In this document: piece by piece, positions 1 through 7,377 of the stretch | Layout: the number at the start of each line of letters is the position of its first letter | Position numbering within the stretch: the first letter of the stretch is position 1 | NCBI GenBank assembly: GCA_937917025.1 | Contig: CALFSF010000478.1 | Location: 1-17,876, forward strand | Direction of reading: 5' to 3' | Length of the DNA: 17,876 nucleotides | DNA from: an uncultured Paraburkholderia sp. | GTDB lineage: Bacteria; Pseudomonadota; Gammaproteobacteria; Burkholderiales; Burkholderiaceae | The notes under the pieces: generated by a model | What the model was told of the DNA's origin: nothing | Databases searched by the model: none | The model's input: the letters and a program-made list of their open reading frames with translations, nothing else | Program-made: the position numbers and the translations under genes

Positions 1-124
1 CCCCGCACAGGGGCAACGCTAATAGACCGACATGAACACAAGGAAAGGCCAAAAAAAAACACCACGCGCCGCGGCAAAAAACATCGGTATGTCGTGAACG
101 GCGACCCGAACAAGGAATGACTGG

Positions 125-1834
125 GTGACGACCATGAATGAAGAAACAAACCCGCGCCTGCTGGAAGGCGAATTCGACTACATCATCATCGGCGCCGGCA
201 CGGCAGGCTGCGTCCTCGCCAACCGCCTTAGCGAAGACAAGGACGTGCAGGTACTGCTAATAGAAGCCGGCGGCAAGGACGACTACCACTGGATTCATGT
301 GCCGGTCGGCTACCTCTATTGCATCGGCAATCCCCGCACCGACTGGCTCTATAAAACACAGCCGGAATCCGGCCTGAACGGCCGCTCCCTCTCCTATCCA
401 CGCGGACGCGTGCTAGGCGGAAGCTCGTCGATCAACGGCATGATCTACATGCGCGGCCAGCGCGAAGACTACGACGAATGGGCTCGCGTCACGAACGACC
501 CGTCATGGGCCTGGCAAAACGTCCTCCCCATCTTCAAACGCAGTGAGGACTATCACGGCGGCGCCAGCGAATCGCACGGCGCAGGCGGCCCGTGGCGCGT
601 CGAGAAACAGCGCCTCAAATGGAAGGTGCTGGAAACCTTCGCGCAAGCCGCGCAACAAGCCGGCATCCCGGCCACCGATGACTTCAACCGCGGTGACAAC
701 ACCGGCGTCGGCTACTTCGACGTCAACCAGAAACGCGGTATCCGCTGGAATGCCTCGAAAGCGTTCCTCCGCCCCGCATTGCAACGCCCCAACCTCACGG
801 TCATCACAGGCGCGCACACGCAACGCCTCGTCTTCGAAGAACGCCGCTGCACAGGCGTCGAATACCGTGGCGACAATACCGACTTCATCGCGAAAGCACG
901 CTGCGAAGTCGTGCTCAGCTCAGGTGCCGTCAACTCGCCGCAACTCCTCGAACTCTCGGGCATCGGCAACGCCGCCCGTCTGCAAAACCTCGGTATCGAC
1001 GTCGTGCGCGATCTGCCCGGCGTCGGCGAAAATCTTCAGGACCATCTTCAGTTGCGCATGGCCTTCAAGGTCAACGGCGTGCGTACGCTCAACACGGCAT
1101 CCGCGCACTGGTGGGGCAAACTGATGATCGGCCTGCAATACCTGCTGCTCCAGAGTGGACCGATGTCGATGGCGCCCTCGCAACTCGGCGCGTTCGCCAG
1201 GTCTGATCCCGATGACCGCGCGCTCACACGCCCCGATCTCGAGTACCACGTTCAGCCGCTGTCGCTCGACCGGTTCGGCGAACCGCTGCATCGCTTCAAC
1301 GCATTCACGGCTTCGGTATGCCATCTGCGGCCCACGTCGCGTGGCAGCATCCACATCGAATCGAACGATCCGCATGCGGCGCCGCTCATCGCGCCGAACT
1401 ATCTGTCCACCGACTACGACCGCCACGTCGCCGCCAACGCGCTACGGTTGACGCGCCGTATCGCAGCGGCGCCGGCACTGGCGCGCTATCGTCCCGAAGA
1501 AATCCTGCCAGGTATCCAGTTTCAGACGGAAGAGGAACTGCAACTGGCGGCCGGCCAGGTCGGCACGACGATCTTTCATCCGGTCGGCACCTGCCGCATG
1601 GGCATGGCCGACGATCCGGGCGCTGTCGTCGACAACCGGCTGCGCGTGATCGGCGTCGACGGCCTGCGTGTCGTCGATGCTTCGGTCATGCCGACCATCA
1701 CGTCAGGCAACACGAACTCGCCGACACTGATGATCGCGGAGCGCGCAAGCGACATGATCCGCGCCGATCGCCGTGCCCGGCGCTCGGGTCTCGAAACGGA
1801 GACACAGCGTCCGCGGACTGTGTCAATTGCATGA
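125..1834 (+). CDS. GMC-family FAD-dependent oxidoreductase (alcohol/choline dehydrogenase-like)
   Basis: This encodes a 569-residue flavoprotein of the glucose-methanol-choline oxidoreductase family, which oxidises primary alcohols to aldehydes. The substrate cannot be told from sequence. An N-terminal FAD-binding Rossmann motif IIGAGTAGCVLANRL lies at about residues 21-35. GMC signature 1 (RGRVLGGSSSINGM) is near 93-106 and signature 2 (GAVNSPQLLELSGIG) near 270. The C-terminal HPVGTCRMG motif gives the catalytic His at about 485, and GNTNSPTLMIAE gives an Asn at about 529, the His/Asn spacing seen in choline oxidase-like members. Length is normal. I chose the GTG at 125 because AAGGA at 112-116 lies 8 bases upstream; the ATG at 134 is in frame but 17 bases from it. 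No signal peptide is visible, so it is probably cytoplasmic. It lies 240 bases before the first transporter genes, so co-transcription is possible but unproven. Confidence 0.93.
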   Translation: MTTMNEETNPRLLEGEFDYIIIGAGTAGCVLANRLSEDKDVQVLLIEAGGKDDYHWIHVPVGYLYCIGNPRTDWLYKTQPESGLNGRSLSYPRGRVLGGSSSINGMIYMRGQREDYDEWARVTNDPSWAWQNVLPIFKRSEDYHGGASESHGAGGPWRVEKQRLKWKVLETFAQAAQQAGIPATDDFNRGDNTGVGYFDVNQKRGIRWNASKAFLRPALQRPNLTVITGAHTQRLVFEERRCTGVEYRGDNTDFIAKARCEVVLSSGAVNSPQLLELSGIGNAARLQNLGIDVVRDLPGVGENLQDHLQLRMAFKVNGVRTLNTASAHWWGKLMIGLQYLLLQSGPMSMAPSQLGAFARSDPDDRALTRPDLEYHVQPLSLDRFGEPLHRFNAFTASVCHLRPTSRGSIHIESNDPHAAPLIAPNYLSTDYDRHVAANALRLTRRIAAAPALARYRPEEILPGIQFQTEEELQLAAGQVGTTIFHPVGTCRMGMADDPGAVVDNRLRVIGVDGLRVVDASVMPTITSGNTNSPTLMIAERASDMIRADRRARRSGLETETQRPRTVSIA

Positions 1835-1910
1835 CATGCAAGACCTGCACGCAATCGAATGACGGGTGCGCATAAAACACTAAGTGCAAATCCCAATGAA
1901 TGCGCTGCAT

Positions 1911-2003
1911 CATTGGCGAGACAATGGCACCCGTGCTGTGTGGTGCGGCATGGATTACCGTCCGCATTGGTGCACCACGCAAACGGGCGACACGGGGGTG
2001 TCG
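1911..2003. promoter_or_regulatory. Dyad-rich putative control region upstream of livG
   Basis: The 240-base gap between the GMC gene and livG has several inverted repeats and no believable gene. CATTG (1911-1915) faces CAATG (1922-1926). GTGGTGC (1940-1946) faces GCACCAC (1972-1978). A perfect 10-base palindrome TGGTGCACCA occupies 1968-1977. CGACAC/GTGTCG arms with a GGGG loop form a hairpin at 1988-2003. The dyads are read directly; calling them operators or a leader structure is inference. I could not pick a convincing -35/-10 pair or an intrinsic terminator here. Confidence 0.35.
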
Positions 2004-2074
2004 TCATAAAACGTCGCGCGGCTTTCAGGCGCGGAAGATCGTAGCAGTTCGCCTCACTCCGTTTGGAAGGGAAC

Positions 2075-2854
2075 ATGATTCTCGGCGACACGATTCTTGA
2101 GACGCGCGGATTGACCAGGGAATTCAAAGGGTTCACCGCCGTGAGTGGTGTGAACCTGCGCGTGCGCCGCGGGTCGATCCACGCGCTCATCGGCCCCAAC
2201 GGCGCCGGTAAAACCACCTGCTTTAACCTGCTGACCAAATTTCTCGAACCGACAGCGGGCCAGATCGTCTTCAACGGCATCGACATCACGCGCGAGCGTC
2301 CGGCGCAGATCGCGCGGCGCGGCATCATCCGGTCTTTCCAGATTTCCGCGGTATTTCCACATCTGACAGCATCGCAGAACGTGCGCATCGGGCTGCAACG
2401 CTCGCTCGGCACGGCGTTTCACTTCTGGAAGAGCGAACGCTCGCTGCGCGAGCTGGACGACCGCGCGATGGATCTGCTCACGCAGGTGGGCCTCACCGAT
2501 TTCGCCGACGTGCCGACCGTCGAGCTCTCGTATGGCCGCAAGCGCGCGCTCGAAATCGCAACGACGCTTTCGATGGAGCCCGAACTCATGCTGCTCGACG
2601 AACCGACGCAGGGCATGGGCCACGAGGACGTCGATCGCGTGACTGCACTCATCAAGAAAGTATCGGCGGGGCGCACGATCCTGATGGTCGAGCACAACAT
2701 GAACGTCATCGCCGGCATCTCGGACACGATCACGGTCCTGCAACGCGGCGAAGTGCTGGCCGAAGGCAGTTACGCGGACGTGTCGAAGAATCCGCTCGTG
2801 ATGCAGGCCTACATGGGTAGCGCGGATGCGGCCCTCGCCGGAGCGCATGCATGA
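2075..2854 (+). CDS. livG: Branched-chain amino acid-type ABC importer ATPase, LivG-like (cluster 1)
   Basis: This 259-residue cytoplasmic ATPase is one of the two nucleotide-binding subunits of a Liv/HAAT importer. Walker A GPNGAGKTT is at 40-48 with Lys46, the Q-loop Gln is near 89, Walker B LMLLDEP carries Asp175 and Glu176, and the H-loop His is 207 (MVEHN). The signature at 151-157 reads LSYGRKR; LivG proteins usually have LSYG followed by Gln/Glu-rich residues, so the Arg-Lys here is atypical. I took the ATG at 2075 because GGAAGGGA (2065-2072) is directly upstream; the frame can be read from a TTG at 2063, but that codon overlaps the ribosome site. The stop overlaps the next start by four bases (ATGA), which points to translational coupling with livF. 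It is the first gene of a five-gene set. Confidence 0.93.
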   Translation: MILGDTILETRGLTREFKGFTAVSGVNLRVRRGSIHALIGPNGAGKTTCFNLLTKFLEPTAGQIVFNGIDITRERPAQIARRGIIRSFQISAVFPHLTASQNVRIGLQRSLGTAFHFWKSERSLRELDDRAMDLLTQVGLTDFADVPTVELSYGRKRALEIATTLSMEPELMLLDEPTQGMGHEDVDRVTALIKKVSAGRTILMVEHNMNVIAGISDTITVLQRGEVLAEGSYADVSKNPLVMQAYMGSADAALAGAHA

Positions 2855-3609
2855 ACACAATTGCGGAACGCGAAAGCGCCGAAGTGAGCGGCGCGGCCGA
2901 TGCCGTGCCGGCGCTCGCGATCACCGGCCTGCAGGCCTGGTACGGTGAATCCCACATTCTGCACGGCGTCGATCTCAAGGTGAACCGGGGCGAAGTCGTC
3001 ACGCTGCTCGGCCGCAACGGCGCCGGCCGCACGACGACCCTGCGCGCGATCATGGGGCTCACGGGCCGTCGCACCGGCTCGATCCAGGTCTCGGGCCGCG
3101 AAACCATTTCGATGCCGACGCACAAGATTGCTCACTGCGGCGTCGGTTATTGCCCGGAAGAGCGCGGCATCTTTTCGAGCCTGTCGTGCGAGGAAAACCT
3201 GATGTTGCCGCCGCCCGTGGGCGACGCGGCGCGTGCGATGTCGGTCGACGAGATCTATTCGATGTTCCCGAACCTGAAGGAGCGGCGCCAGAGCCAGGGC
3301 ACGCGCCTGTCGGGCGGCGAGCAGCAGATGCTGGCCGTCGCGCGTATTCTGCGCACCGGGGCAAGCCTCCTGTTGCTCGACGAAATATCGGAAGGTCTCG
3401 CGCCCGTCATCGTGCAGGCGCTCGCGCGCATGATCATGACGCTCAAGTCGCGCGGCTATACGATCGTCATGGTCGAACAGAATTTCCGGTTTGCGGCTCC
3501 GCTCGCCGACCGTTTTTACGTGATGGAACACGGTCATATCGTTGAGTATTTCGGCGCAGGGGAGCTCGAAAGCAAGATGCCGGTTCTACACGATCTGCTC
3601 GGGGTGTAA
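2851..3609 (+). CDS. livF: Branched-chain amino acid-type ABC importer ATPase, LivF-like, with Walker A Arg (cluster 1)
   Basis: This 252-residue ATPase partners the upstream LivG. The signature LSGGEQQ at 153-159 is intact, Walker B LLLLDE carries Asp177 and Glu178, and the switch position is Gln210 in MVEQN, as is usual for LivF. The oddity is Walker A: GRNGAGRTT at 54-62 has Arg60 where the phosphate-binding Lys is expected; the codon at 3028-3030 is CGC. Walker B continues DEISEG rather than the commoner DEPSxG. The frame is otherwise intact with normal length and domain order, so it does not look like a pseudogene. It overlaps livG by four bases. The variant may be typical of a LivF subgroup; I cannot check that here. 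Confidence 0.92.
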   Translation: MNTIAERESAEVSGAADAVPALAITGLQAWYGESHILHGVDLKVNRGEVVTLLGRNGAGRTTTLRAIMGLTGRRTGSIQVSGRETISMPTHKIAHCGVGYCPEERGIFSSLSCEENLMLPPPVGDAARAMSVDEIYSMFPNLKERRQSQGTRLSGGEQQMLAVARILRTGASLLLLDEISEGLAPVIVQALARMIMTLKSRGYTIVMVEQNFRFAAPLADRFYVMEHGHIVEYFGAGELESKMPVLHDLLGV

Positions 3610-3676
3610 GCGTCGACGTAGTGGGAACGCCTGAATGCCTCTGAATAACCACAAGCATGGAAACAAGGAGACACGC

Positions 3677-4885
3677 ATGAAACTGAAGACTCTCGCAGGG
3701 CTCGCAGCACTTTGCTTCGCCAGCACCGCGCTGACGATGGGTACGGCCGAGGCCGCCGCGGGCGACACCGTGAAGATCGGCTTCATCACCGACCTTTCGG
3801 GCCTGTACGCGGACATCGATGGCCAGGGTGGCCTCGAATCGATCCGCATGGCAATCGCCGACTTCGGCGGCAAGGTGAACGGCAAGCCGATCGAACTCGT
3901 CTACGCCGACCACCAGAACAAGGCCGACATCGCGGCCTCGCGCGCGCGCGAATGGATCGACCGCGACGGCGTGAACGCGATCATCGGCGGCACGAACTCG
4001 GCGACGGCGCTCTCGACCAGCCAGGTCGCGGCCGAAAAGAAGATTCCGTACATCAACATCGGCGCGGGCGCGGATACGCTGACGAACGAGCAATGCACGC
4101 CGTACACGGTCCACTACGCGTACGACACGGTGGCGCTCGCGAAGGGCACGGGTTCCGCCGTGACGAAGCAGGGCGGCAAGACGTGGTTCTTCCTGACGGC
4201 TGACTATGCGTTCGGCAAGGCGCTGGAGAAGAACACCGCGGACGTCGTGAAGGCGAACGGCGGCCAGGTGCTCGGCGAAGTGCGCCATCCGCTTTCGGCA
4301 TCGGACTTCTCGTCGTTCCTGTTGCAGGCGCAAGCTTCGAAGGCGCAGGTGCTCGGTCGCGCGAATGCGGTCGGCGACACGATCAACGCGATCAAGGCCG
4401 CGAAGGAATTCGGCATCACGAAGACGATGAAGATCGCCGCGCTGCTGATCTTCCTCACCGACATTCACAGCCTTGGCCTCGAAACCACGCAGGGTCTGGT
4501 GGCTACGGACAGCTGGTACTGGAACAAGGACGCGAAGACGCGTCAGTGGGCGCAACGCTACTTCGCGAAGATGAAGAAGATGCCGACCAGTCTGCAGGCC
4601 GCGGACTACTCGGCCGTCACGACGTATCTGAAGGCCGTGCAGGCAGCCGGCACGACCGACAGCGACAAGGTGATGGAACAGCTTCACAAGATCAAGATCG
4701 ACGACTTCTACGCGAAGGGCTACATCCGCCAGGACGGCAGCATGATTCACGACATGTACCTGATGCAGGTGAAGACGCCGGCCGAATCGAAAGAGCCGTG
4801 GGATTACTACAAGATCACCGCCACGATCCCCGGCGAACAGGCGTTTACCACCAAGGCGGAATCACGCTGCGCGCTGTGGAAGTAA
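3677..4885 (+). CDS. Periplasmic substrate-binding protein of Liv/HAAT ABC importer (cluster 1)
   Basis: This 402-residue type-1 periplasmic binding protein of the LivK/HAAT family captures solute and hands it to LivH/LivM. A signal peptide is clear: MKLK, a hydrophobic stretch to about residue 20, and a probable cleavage after AEA near 26. The mature start VKIGFITDLSG is typical of the family. The C-terminal region ends ESRCALWK, and another Cys lies in NEQCTPY, so a disulfide is possible. The Cys in the signal region is preceded by Leu, so there is no good lipobox. I chose the ATG at 3677 because AAGGAG (3665-3670) lies six bases upstream and the signal peptide starts there; an earlier in-frame ATG at 3635 would add 14 hydrophilic residues. 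It follows livF by 67 bases. The ligand cannot be told from sequence; amino acids are only the family's default. Confidence 0.9.
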   Translation: MKLKTLAGLAALCFASTALTMGTAEAAAGDTVKIGFITDLSGLYADIDGQGGLESIRMAIADFGGKVNGKPIELVYADHQNKADIAASRAREWIDRDGVNAIIGGTNSATALSTSQVAAEKKIPYINIGAGADTLTNEQCTPYTVHYAYDTVALAKGTGSAVTKQGGKTWFFLTADYAFGKALEKNTADVVKANGGQVLGEVRHPLSASDFSSFLLQAQASKAQVLGRANAVGDTINAIKAAKEFGITKTMKIAALLIFLTDIHSLGLETTQGLVATDSWYWNKDAKTRQWAQRYFAKMKKMPTSLQAADYSAVTTYLKAVQAAGTTDSDKVMEQLHKIKIDDFYAKGYIRQDGSMIHDMYLMQVKTPAESKEPWDYYKITATIPGEQAFTTKAESRCALWK

Positions 4886-4930
4886 GCGTCGGCTGACGCG
4901 CGCCCGTTTGGGGGCGGCGGCAGGCGGCAT

Positions 4931-4975
4931 CGTCGCACGTTGACCCGCGCAGTGATGCGGATCAACGTGCGGACG
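4931..4975 (+). other. Hairpin in the binding-protein/livH gap
   Basis: Perfect 9-base arms GCACGTTGA (4935-4943) and TCAACGTGC (4962-4970) enclose an inner CCGC/GCGG stem (4945-4948 and 4957-4960) with an eight-base loop. The outer part can extend to 4931-4975 with one bulge. No T-run follows, so it is not a standard intrinsic terminator. In many transport operons such a structure protects the binding-protein mRNA or partly attenuates read-through into the permeases; that role is inferred here. Confidence 0.6.
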
Positions 4976-5037
4976 CCCGACGGCCCACGCGCCGAGTGGT
5001 TCGCGCGTCTATCGATCTCATCTGGACGACGGGTTTA

Positions 5038-5922
5038 ATGGAAATCTTTGGCATTCCGCTTCCGGCGATGCTGAGCCAGTTGCTGCTCGGACTCGTGAAC
5101 GGTTCGTTCTACGCGATCCTGAGCCTGGGGCTCGCCGTGATCTTTGGCCTCCTCAACGTGATCAACTTCGCGCACGGAGCATTGTTCATGCTCGGCGCGA
5201 TGCTCGCGTGGATGGGCCTCGCCTATTTCGATCTGCCGTACTGGGCGATGCTGGTGGTCGCGCCATTGCTGGTCGGACTCTTTGGCATCGTGATCGAGCG
5301 CACGATGCTGCGCTGGCTGTATCGCCTCGATCATCTTTATGGCCTGCTGCTGACGTTCGGGCTCACGCTCGTCGTCGAAGGCGTGTTCCGCTCGATCTAC
5401 GGATCGTCAGGCCAGCCTTACGACGTGCCGTCCGCGCTGTCCGGCGCGACCAATCTCGGCTTCATGTTCCTGCCGAACTATCGCGCGTGGGTCGTCGTCG
5501 CATCGCTCGTCGTGTGCTTCGCCACGTGGTTCGTCATCGAGAAAACGCGTCTTGGCGCGTATCTGCGCGCCGGCACCGAGAATCCGAAGCTCGTCGAGGC
5601 GTTCGGCGTCAACGTGCCGCGGATGATCACGCTCACCTATGCGTTCGGCGTCGCGCTCGCGGCGTTTGCCGGCGTGCTCGCCGCGCCGGTCATTCAGGTC
5701 TCGCCGCTGATGGGGCAGCCGATGATCATCACGGTGTTCGCCGTCGTCGTGATCGGCGGAATGGGTTCGATCATGGGTTCGATCCTGACCGGCCTGATGC
5801 TCGGCGTGGTCGAAGGGCTCACGCGTGTGTTCTATCCGGAAGCGTCGGCGACCGTCGTCTTCGTGATCATGGCGCTCGTGTTGCTGGTGCGCCCCGCGGG
5901 TCTTTTCGGCAAGGAAAAATGA
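5038..5922 (+). CDS. livH: Liv-type ABC importer permease, LivH-like (cluster 1)
   Basis: This integral inner-membrane permease of the LivH family has 294 residues from the chosen start, close to the family norm. The N-terminal region LLLGLVNGSFYAILSLGLAV followed by IFGLLNVINFAHGALFMLGA is the characteristic LivH opening. About eight hydrophobic segments follow, and the cytoplasmic-loop residues GTENPKLVEAFGVNVPRM probably contact the ATPases. Near the C-terminus VFAVVVIGGMGSIMGSILTG is also typical. The frame extends upstream to a GTG at 4996, but the added residues are not family-like; I prefer the ATG at 5038, although its ribosome site is weak (GACGACGGG just upstream). It is separated from the binding-protein gene by a hairpin and overlaps or abuts livM. 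Confidence 0.9.
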   Translation: MEIFGIPLPAMLSQLLLGLVNGSFYAILSLGLAVIFGLLNVINFAHGALFMLGAMLAWMGLAYFDLPYWAMLVVAPLLVGLFGIVIERTMLRWLYRLDHLYGLLLTFGLTLVVEGVFRSIYGSSGQPYDVPSALSGATNLGFMFLPNYRAWVVVASLVVCFATWFVIEKTRLGAYLRAGTENPKLVEAFGVNVPRMITLTYAFGVALAAFAGVLAAPVIQVSPLMGQPMIITVFAVVVIGGMGSIMGSILTGLMLGVVEGLTRVFYPEASATVVFVIMALVLLVRPAGLFGKEK

Positions 5923-6893
5923 TGCAGAGAAAAGCGCTATACGGGCTGCTGTTTATCGCGCTGATCGCCGCGCCGTTCATCGGCGCCTATCCGGTGTTCG
6001 TGATGAAGGTGCTGTGCTTCGCGCTCTTCGCGGCCGCGTTCAACCTGCTGATCGGTTACACGGGGCTGCTGTCGTTCGGACACGCGATGTTCCTCGCGTC
6101 GGCGGGCTACACGACGGGTTATGCCATCCAGTCGTTCGGGTTTTCGCCGGAGCTCGGTCTCATCGCGGGCACCGCGGTGGCGACGCTGCTCGGCCTGATC
6201 GTCGGGCTCTTCGCGATCCGCCGGCAGGGCATCTACTTCGCGATGGTGACGCTCGCGCTCGCGCAGATGGTCTACTTCGTGTTCCTGCAGGTGCCGTTCA
6301 CGCACGGTGAAGACGGTCTGCAAGGCGTGCCGCGCGGCAAGCTCTTCGGCATGCTGGATCTGTCGTCGGACCTTGCGCTGTATTACGTCGTGCTCGCAAT
6401 CATCGTGCTGGCGTTCCTGCTGATCGTGCGGATCGTGCATTCGCCGTTCGGCCAGGTGCTGGTCGCGATCAAGGAGAACGAGCCGCGTGCGGTTTCGCTC
6501 GGCTACGACACGGATCGCTTCAAGCTGCTCGCGTTCGTGCTGTCCGCAGGGCTCGCGGGGCTCGCCGGATCGCTGAAGGTGCTCGTGCTCGGCTTCGAGA
6601 CGCTCGGCGACGCATACTGGACGATGTCCGGTCTCGTGATCCTGATGACGCTCGTCGGCGGCATGGGCACGCTCTTCGGGCCGCTGCTCGGTGCAGCCTT
6701 GATCGTCGCGCTCGAGGACCGGCTGGGCGATATCGGCACCGCACTCGCGAACGCGACCGGCATCGACTGGTTCCGCTCGTTCGGCGAAGCGGTGACGATC
6801 GTCACGGGGTTGATCTTCATTGCGTGCGTGCTGGCGTTCCGGCGCGGCATTGTCGGTGAGATCGTGGCGCGCGTGCGGCCACTGCGTGCCTGA
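5922..6893 (+). CDS. livM: Liv-type ABC importer permease, LivM-like (cluster 1)
   Basis: This second membrane permease has 323 residues and pairs with LivH to form the translocation pore. It opens with a hydrophobic segment (LYGLLFIALIAAPFIGAY), then has the LivM hallmark FNLLIGYTGLLSFGHAMFLA and later AIKENEPRAVSLGYDTDRFK, the loop expected to meet an ATPase. GLVILMTLVGGMGTLFGPLLG near the C-terminus is also typical. Two start codons are adjacent: ATG at 5919 and ATG at 5922. AAGGA at 5911-5915 gives better spacing to 5922, which overlaps the livH TGA by one base. The frame is also open far upstream inside livH, but that part reads as an Arg-rich shadow and not as LivM. It ends the first importer; the nearest strong terminator is about 260 bases on. 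Confidence 0.9.
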   Translation: MQRKALYGLLFIALIAAPFIGAYPVFVMKVLCFALFAAAFNLLIGYTGLLSFGHAMFLASAGYTTGYAIQSFGFSPELGLIAGTAVATLLGLIVGLFAIRRQGIYFAMVTLALAQMVYFVFLQVPFTHGEDGLQGVPRGKLFGMLDLSSDLALYYVVLAIIVLAFLLIVRIVHSPFGQVLVAIKENEPRAVSLGYDTDRFKLLAFVLSAGLAGLAGSLKVLVLGFETLGDAYWTMSGLVILMTLVGGMGTLFGPLLGAALIVALEDRLGDIGTALANATGIDWFRSFGEAVTIVTGLIFIACVLAFRRGIVGEIVARVRPLRA

Positions 6894-7048
6894 TGTGCCT
6901 GAGCGCTCTCGTGAGATCTGGAAATGATTCGGTATCCGATGTAATTTGCGGCCTCCTGGCCGCGCGATAGCGAGCCGACAATATCAGCCTGACGCGATAA
7001 AACGCGCCCCAAATCAGTGCTGCATTGCACCACTAGGGTAAATGCTAG

Positions 7049-7196
7049 TTGTCCCACGATTCGGGGTTGTTTAATCTTCACGCAGTTCTGAAGCACCGGC
7101 GACACGAAATTTGCAGGTGGAGAACGAGGAGACATGAGGCACAAAGTGCCCACACGAAAGCGCTGCTGGATTGATATCCAGCAGCGCTTTTTATTT
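7049..7196 (+). ncRNA. Candidate short transcript (sRNA or leader) ending in strong terminator
   Basis: A possible promoter, TTGTCC at 7049-7054 and TAATCT at 7072-7077 with a 17-base spacer, would start a transcript near 7084 that stops in the terminator at 7157-7196, so about 110 bases long. Inside it GGCAC (7138-7142) and GTGCC (7146-7150) form a small stem-loop ahead of the terminator. The -10 is weak (3 of 6), so the unit could equally be only the 3' tail of the livM transcript. A reading frame beginning ATG at 7134 runs through the terminator and is not believable as a gene. Confidence 0.3.
7157..7196 (+). terminator. Strong intrinsic terminator
   Basis: Perfect 15-base arms (7157-7171 and 7176-7190) enclose a TGAT loop and are followed by a T-rich run TTTTTATTT. 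The stem core is GCGCTGCTGGAT. It lies 264 bases past livM and 250 bases before the next gene. It could end read-through from the first importer or a short independent transcript. Confidence 0.92.
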
Positions 7197-7322
7197 GCCT
7201 TTTCAGTCATGCATCGGCTTTATTTCCGGTTTATCCCGCGCAGAATCCCCATAGCATTTCCTCACGTATTTTCCTTTCGTATTTTTCGCTGGATTATCAA
7301 CGCCCTGAAGCTGCCAAAACGC

Positions 7323-7352
7323 TTGCAGCCGGGCGCGCGCGTCCGCTACACT
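7323..7352 (+). promoter_or_regulatory. Candidate sigma-70 promoter for the first cluster-2 binding protein
   Basis: TTGCAG (7323-7328) and TACACT (7347-7352) are spaced by 18 bases. The -10 matches the consensus at four of six positions and the -35 at three. A start near 7359 would give a leader of about 85 bases and place the dyad at 7362-7377 immediately downstream of the start site. Confidence 0.4.
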
Positions 7353-7361
7353 CGCCATTCG

Positions 7362-7377
7362 CCGACCATGTGGTCGG
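7362..7377. promoter_or_regulatory. Operator-like perfect dyad
   Basis: CCGACCA and TGGTCGG are perfect 7-base arms around a TG centre. Compact dyads of this type and composition are common binding sites of dimeric repressors such as TetR-family proteins. It sits just after a candidate promoter, where a bound repressor would block transcription of the binding-protein gene. No regulator gene lies in the window, so the partner is unknown. Confidence 0.5.

Noticed and set aside
1..120. Open frame without a stop from base 1 to TGA at 118-120, possible tail of an upstream gene
   Set aside because: Only 39 codons, Lys/Arg-rich with an A9 run and rare codons (CTA, ATA), no recognisable family end; more likely a chance open leader of the GMC gene.
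1926..1945. TGGCAC as a sigma-54 -24 element before livG
   Set aside because: The GC of a -12 element is missing at the required spacing, so the match is only half a promoter.
1859..2100. Two short + strand frames (1859-2044 and 1900-2100) in the GMC/livG gap
   Set aside because: They run through dyads, one runs into livG, neither has a good ribosome site or recognisable protein features.
3467..4750. Long minus-strand frame opposite the cluster 1 binding protein
   Set aside because: Arg/Val/His-rich composition is the usual antisense shadow of GC-rich coding DNA; the + strand protein is clearly a real family member.
5208..5921. Upstream extension of the livM frame inside livH
   Set aside because: Translation is Arg-rich and unlike any permease; LivM features begin only after 5922.
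6948..6963. GCGGCC/GGCCGC hairpin as the livM terminator
   Set aside because: Stem is only six pairs and no T-run follows on either strand.
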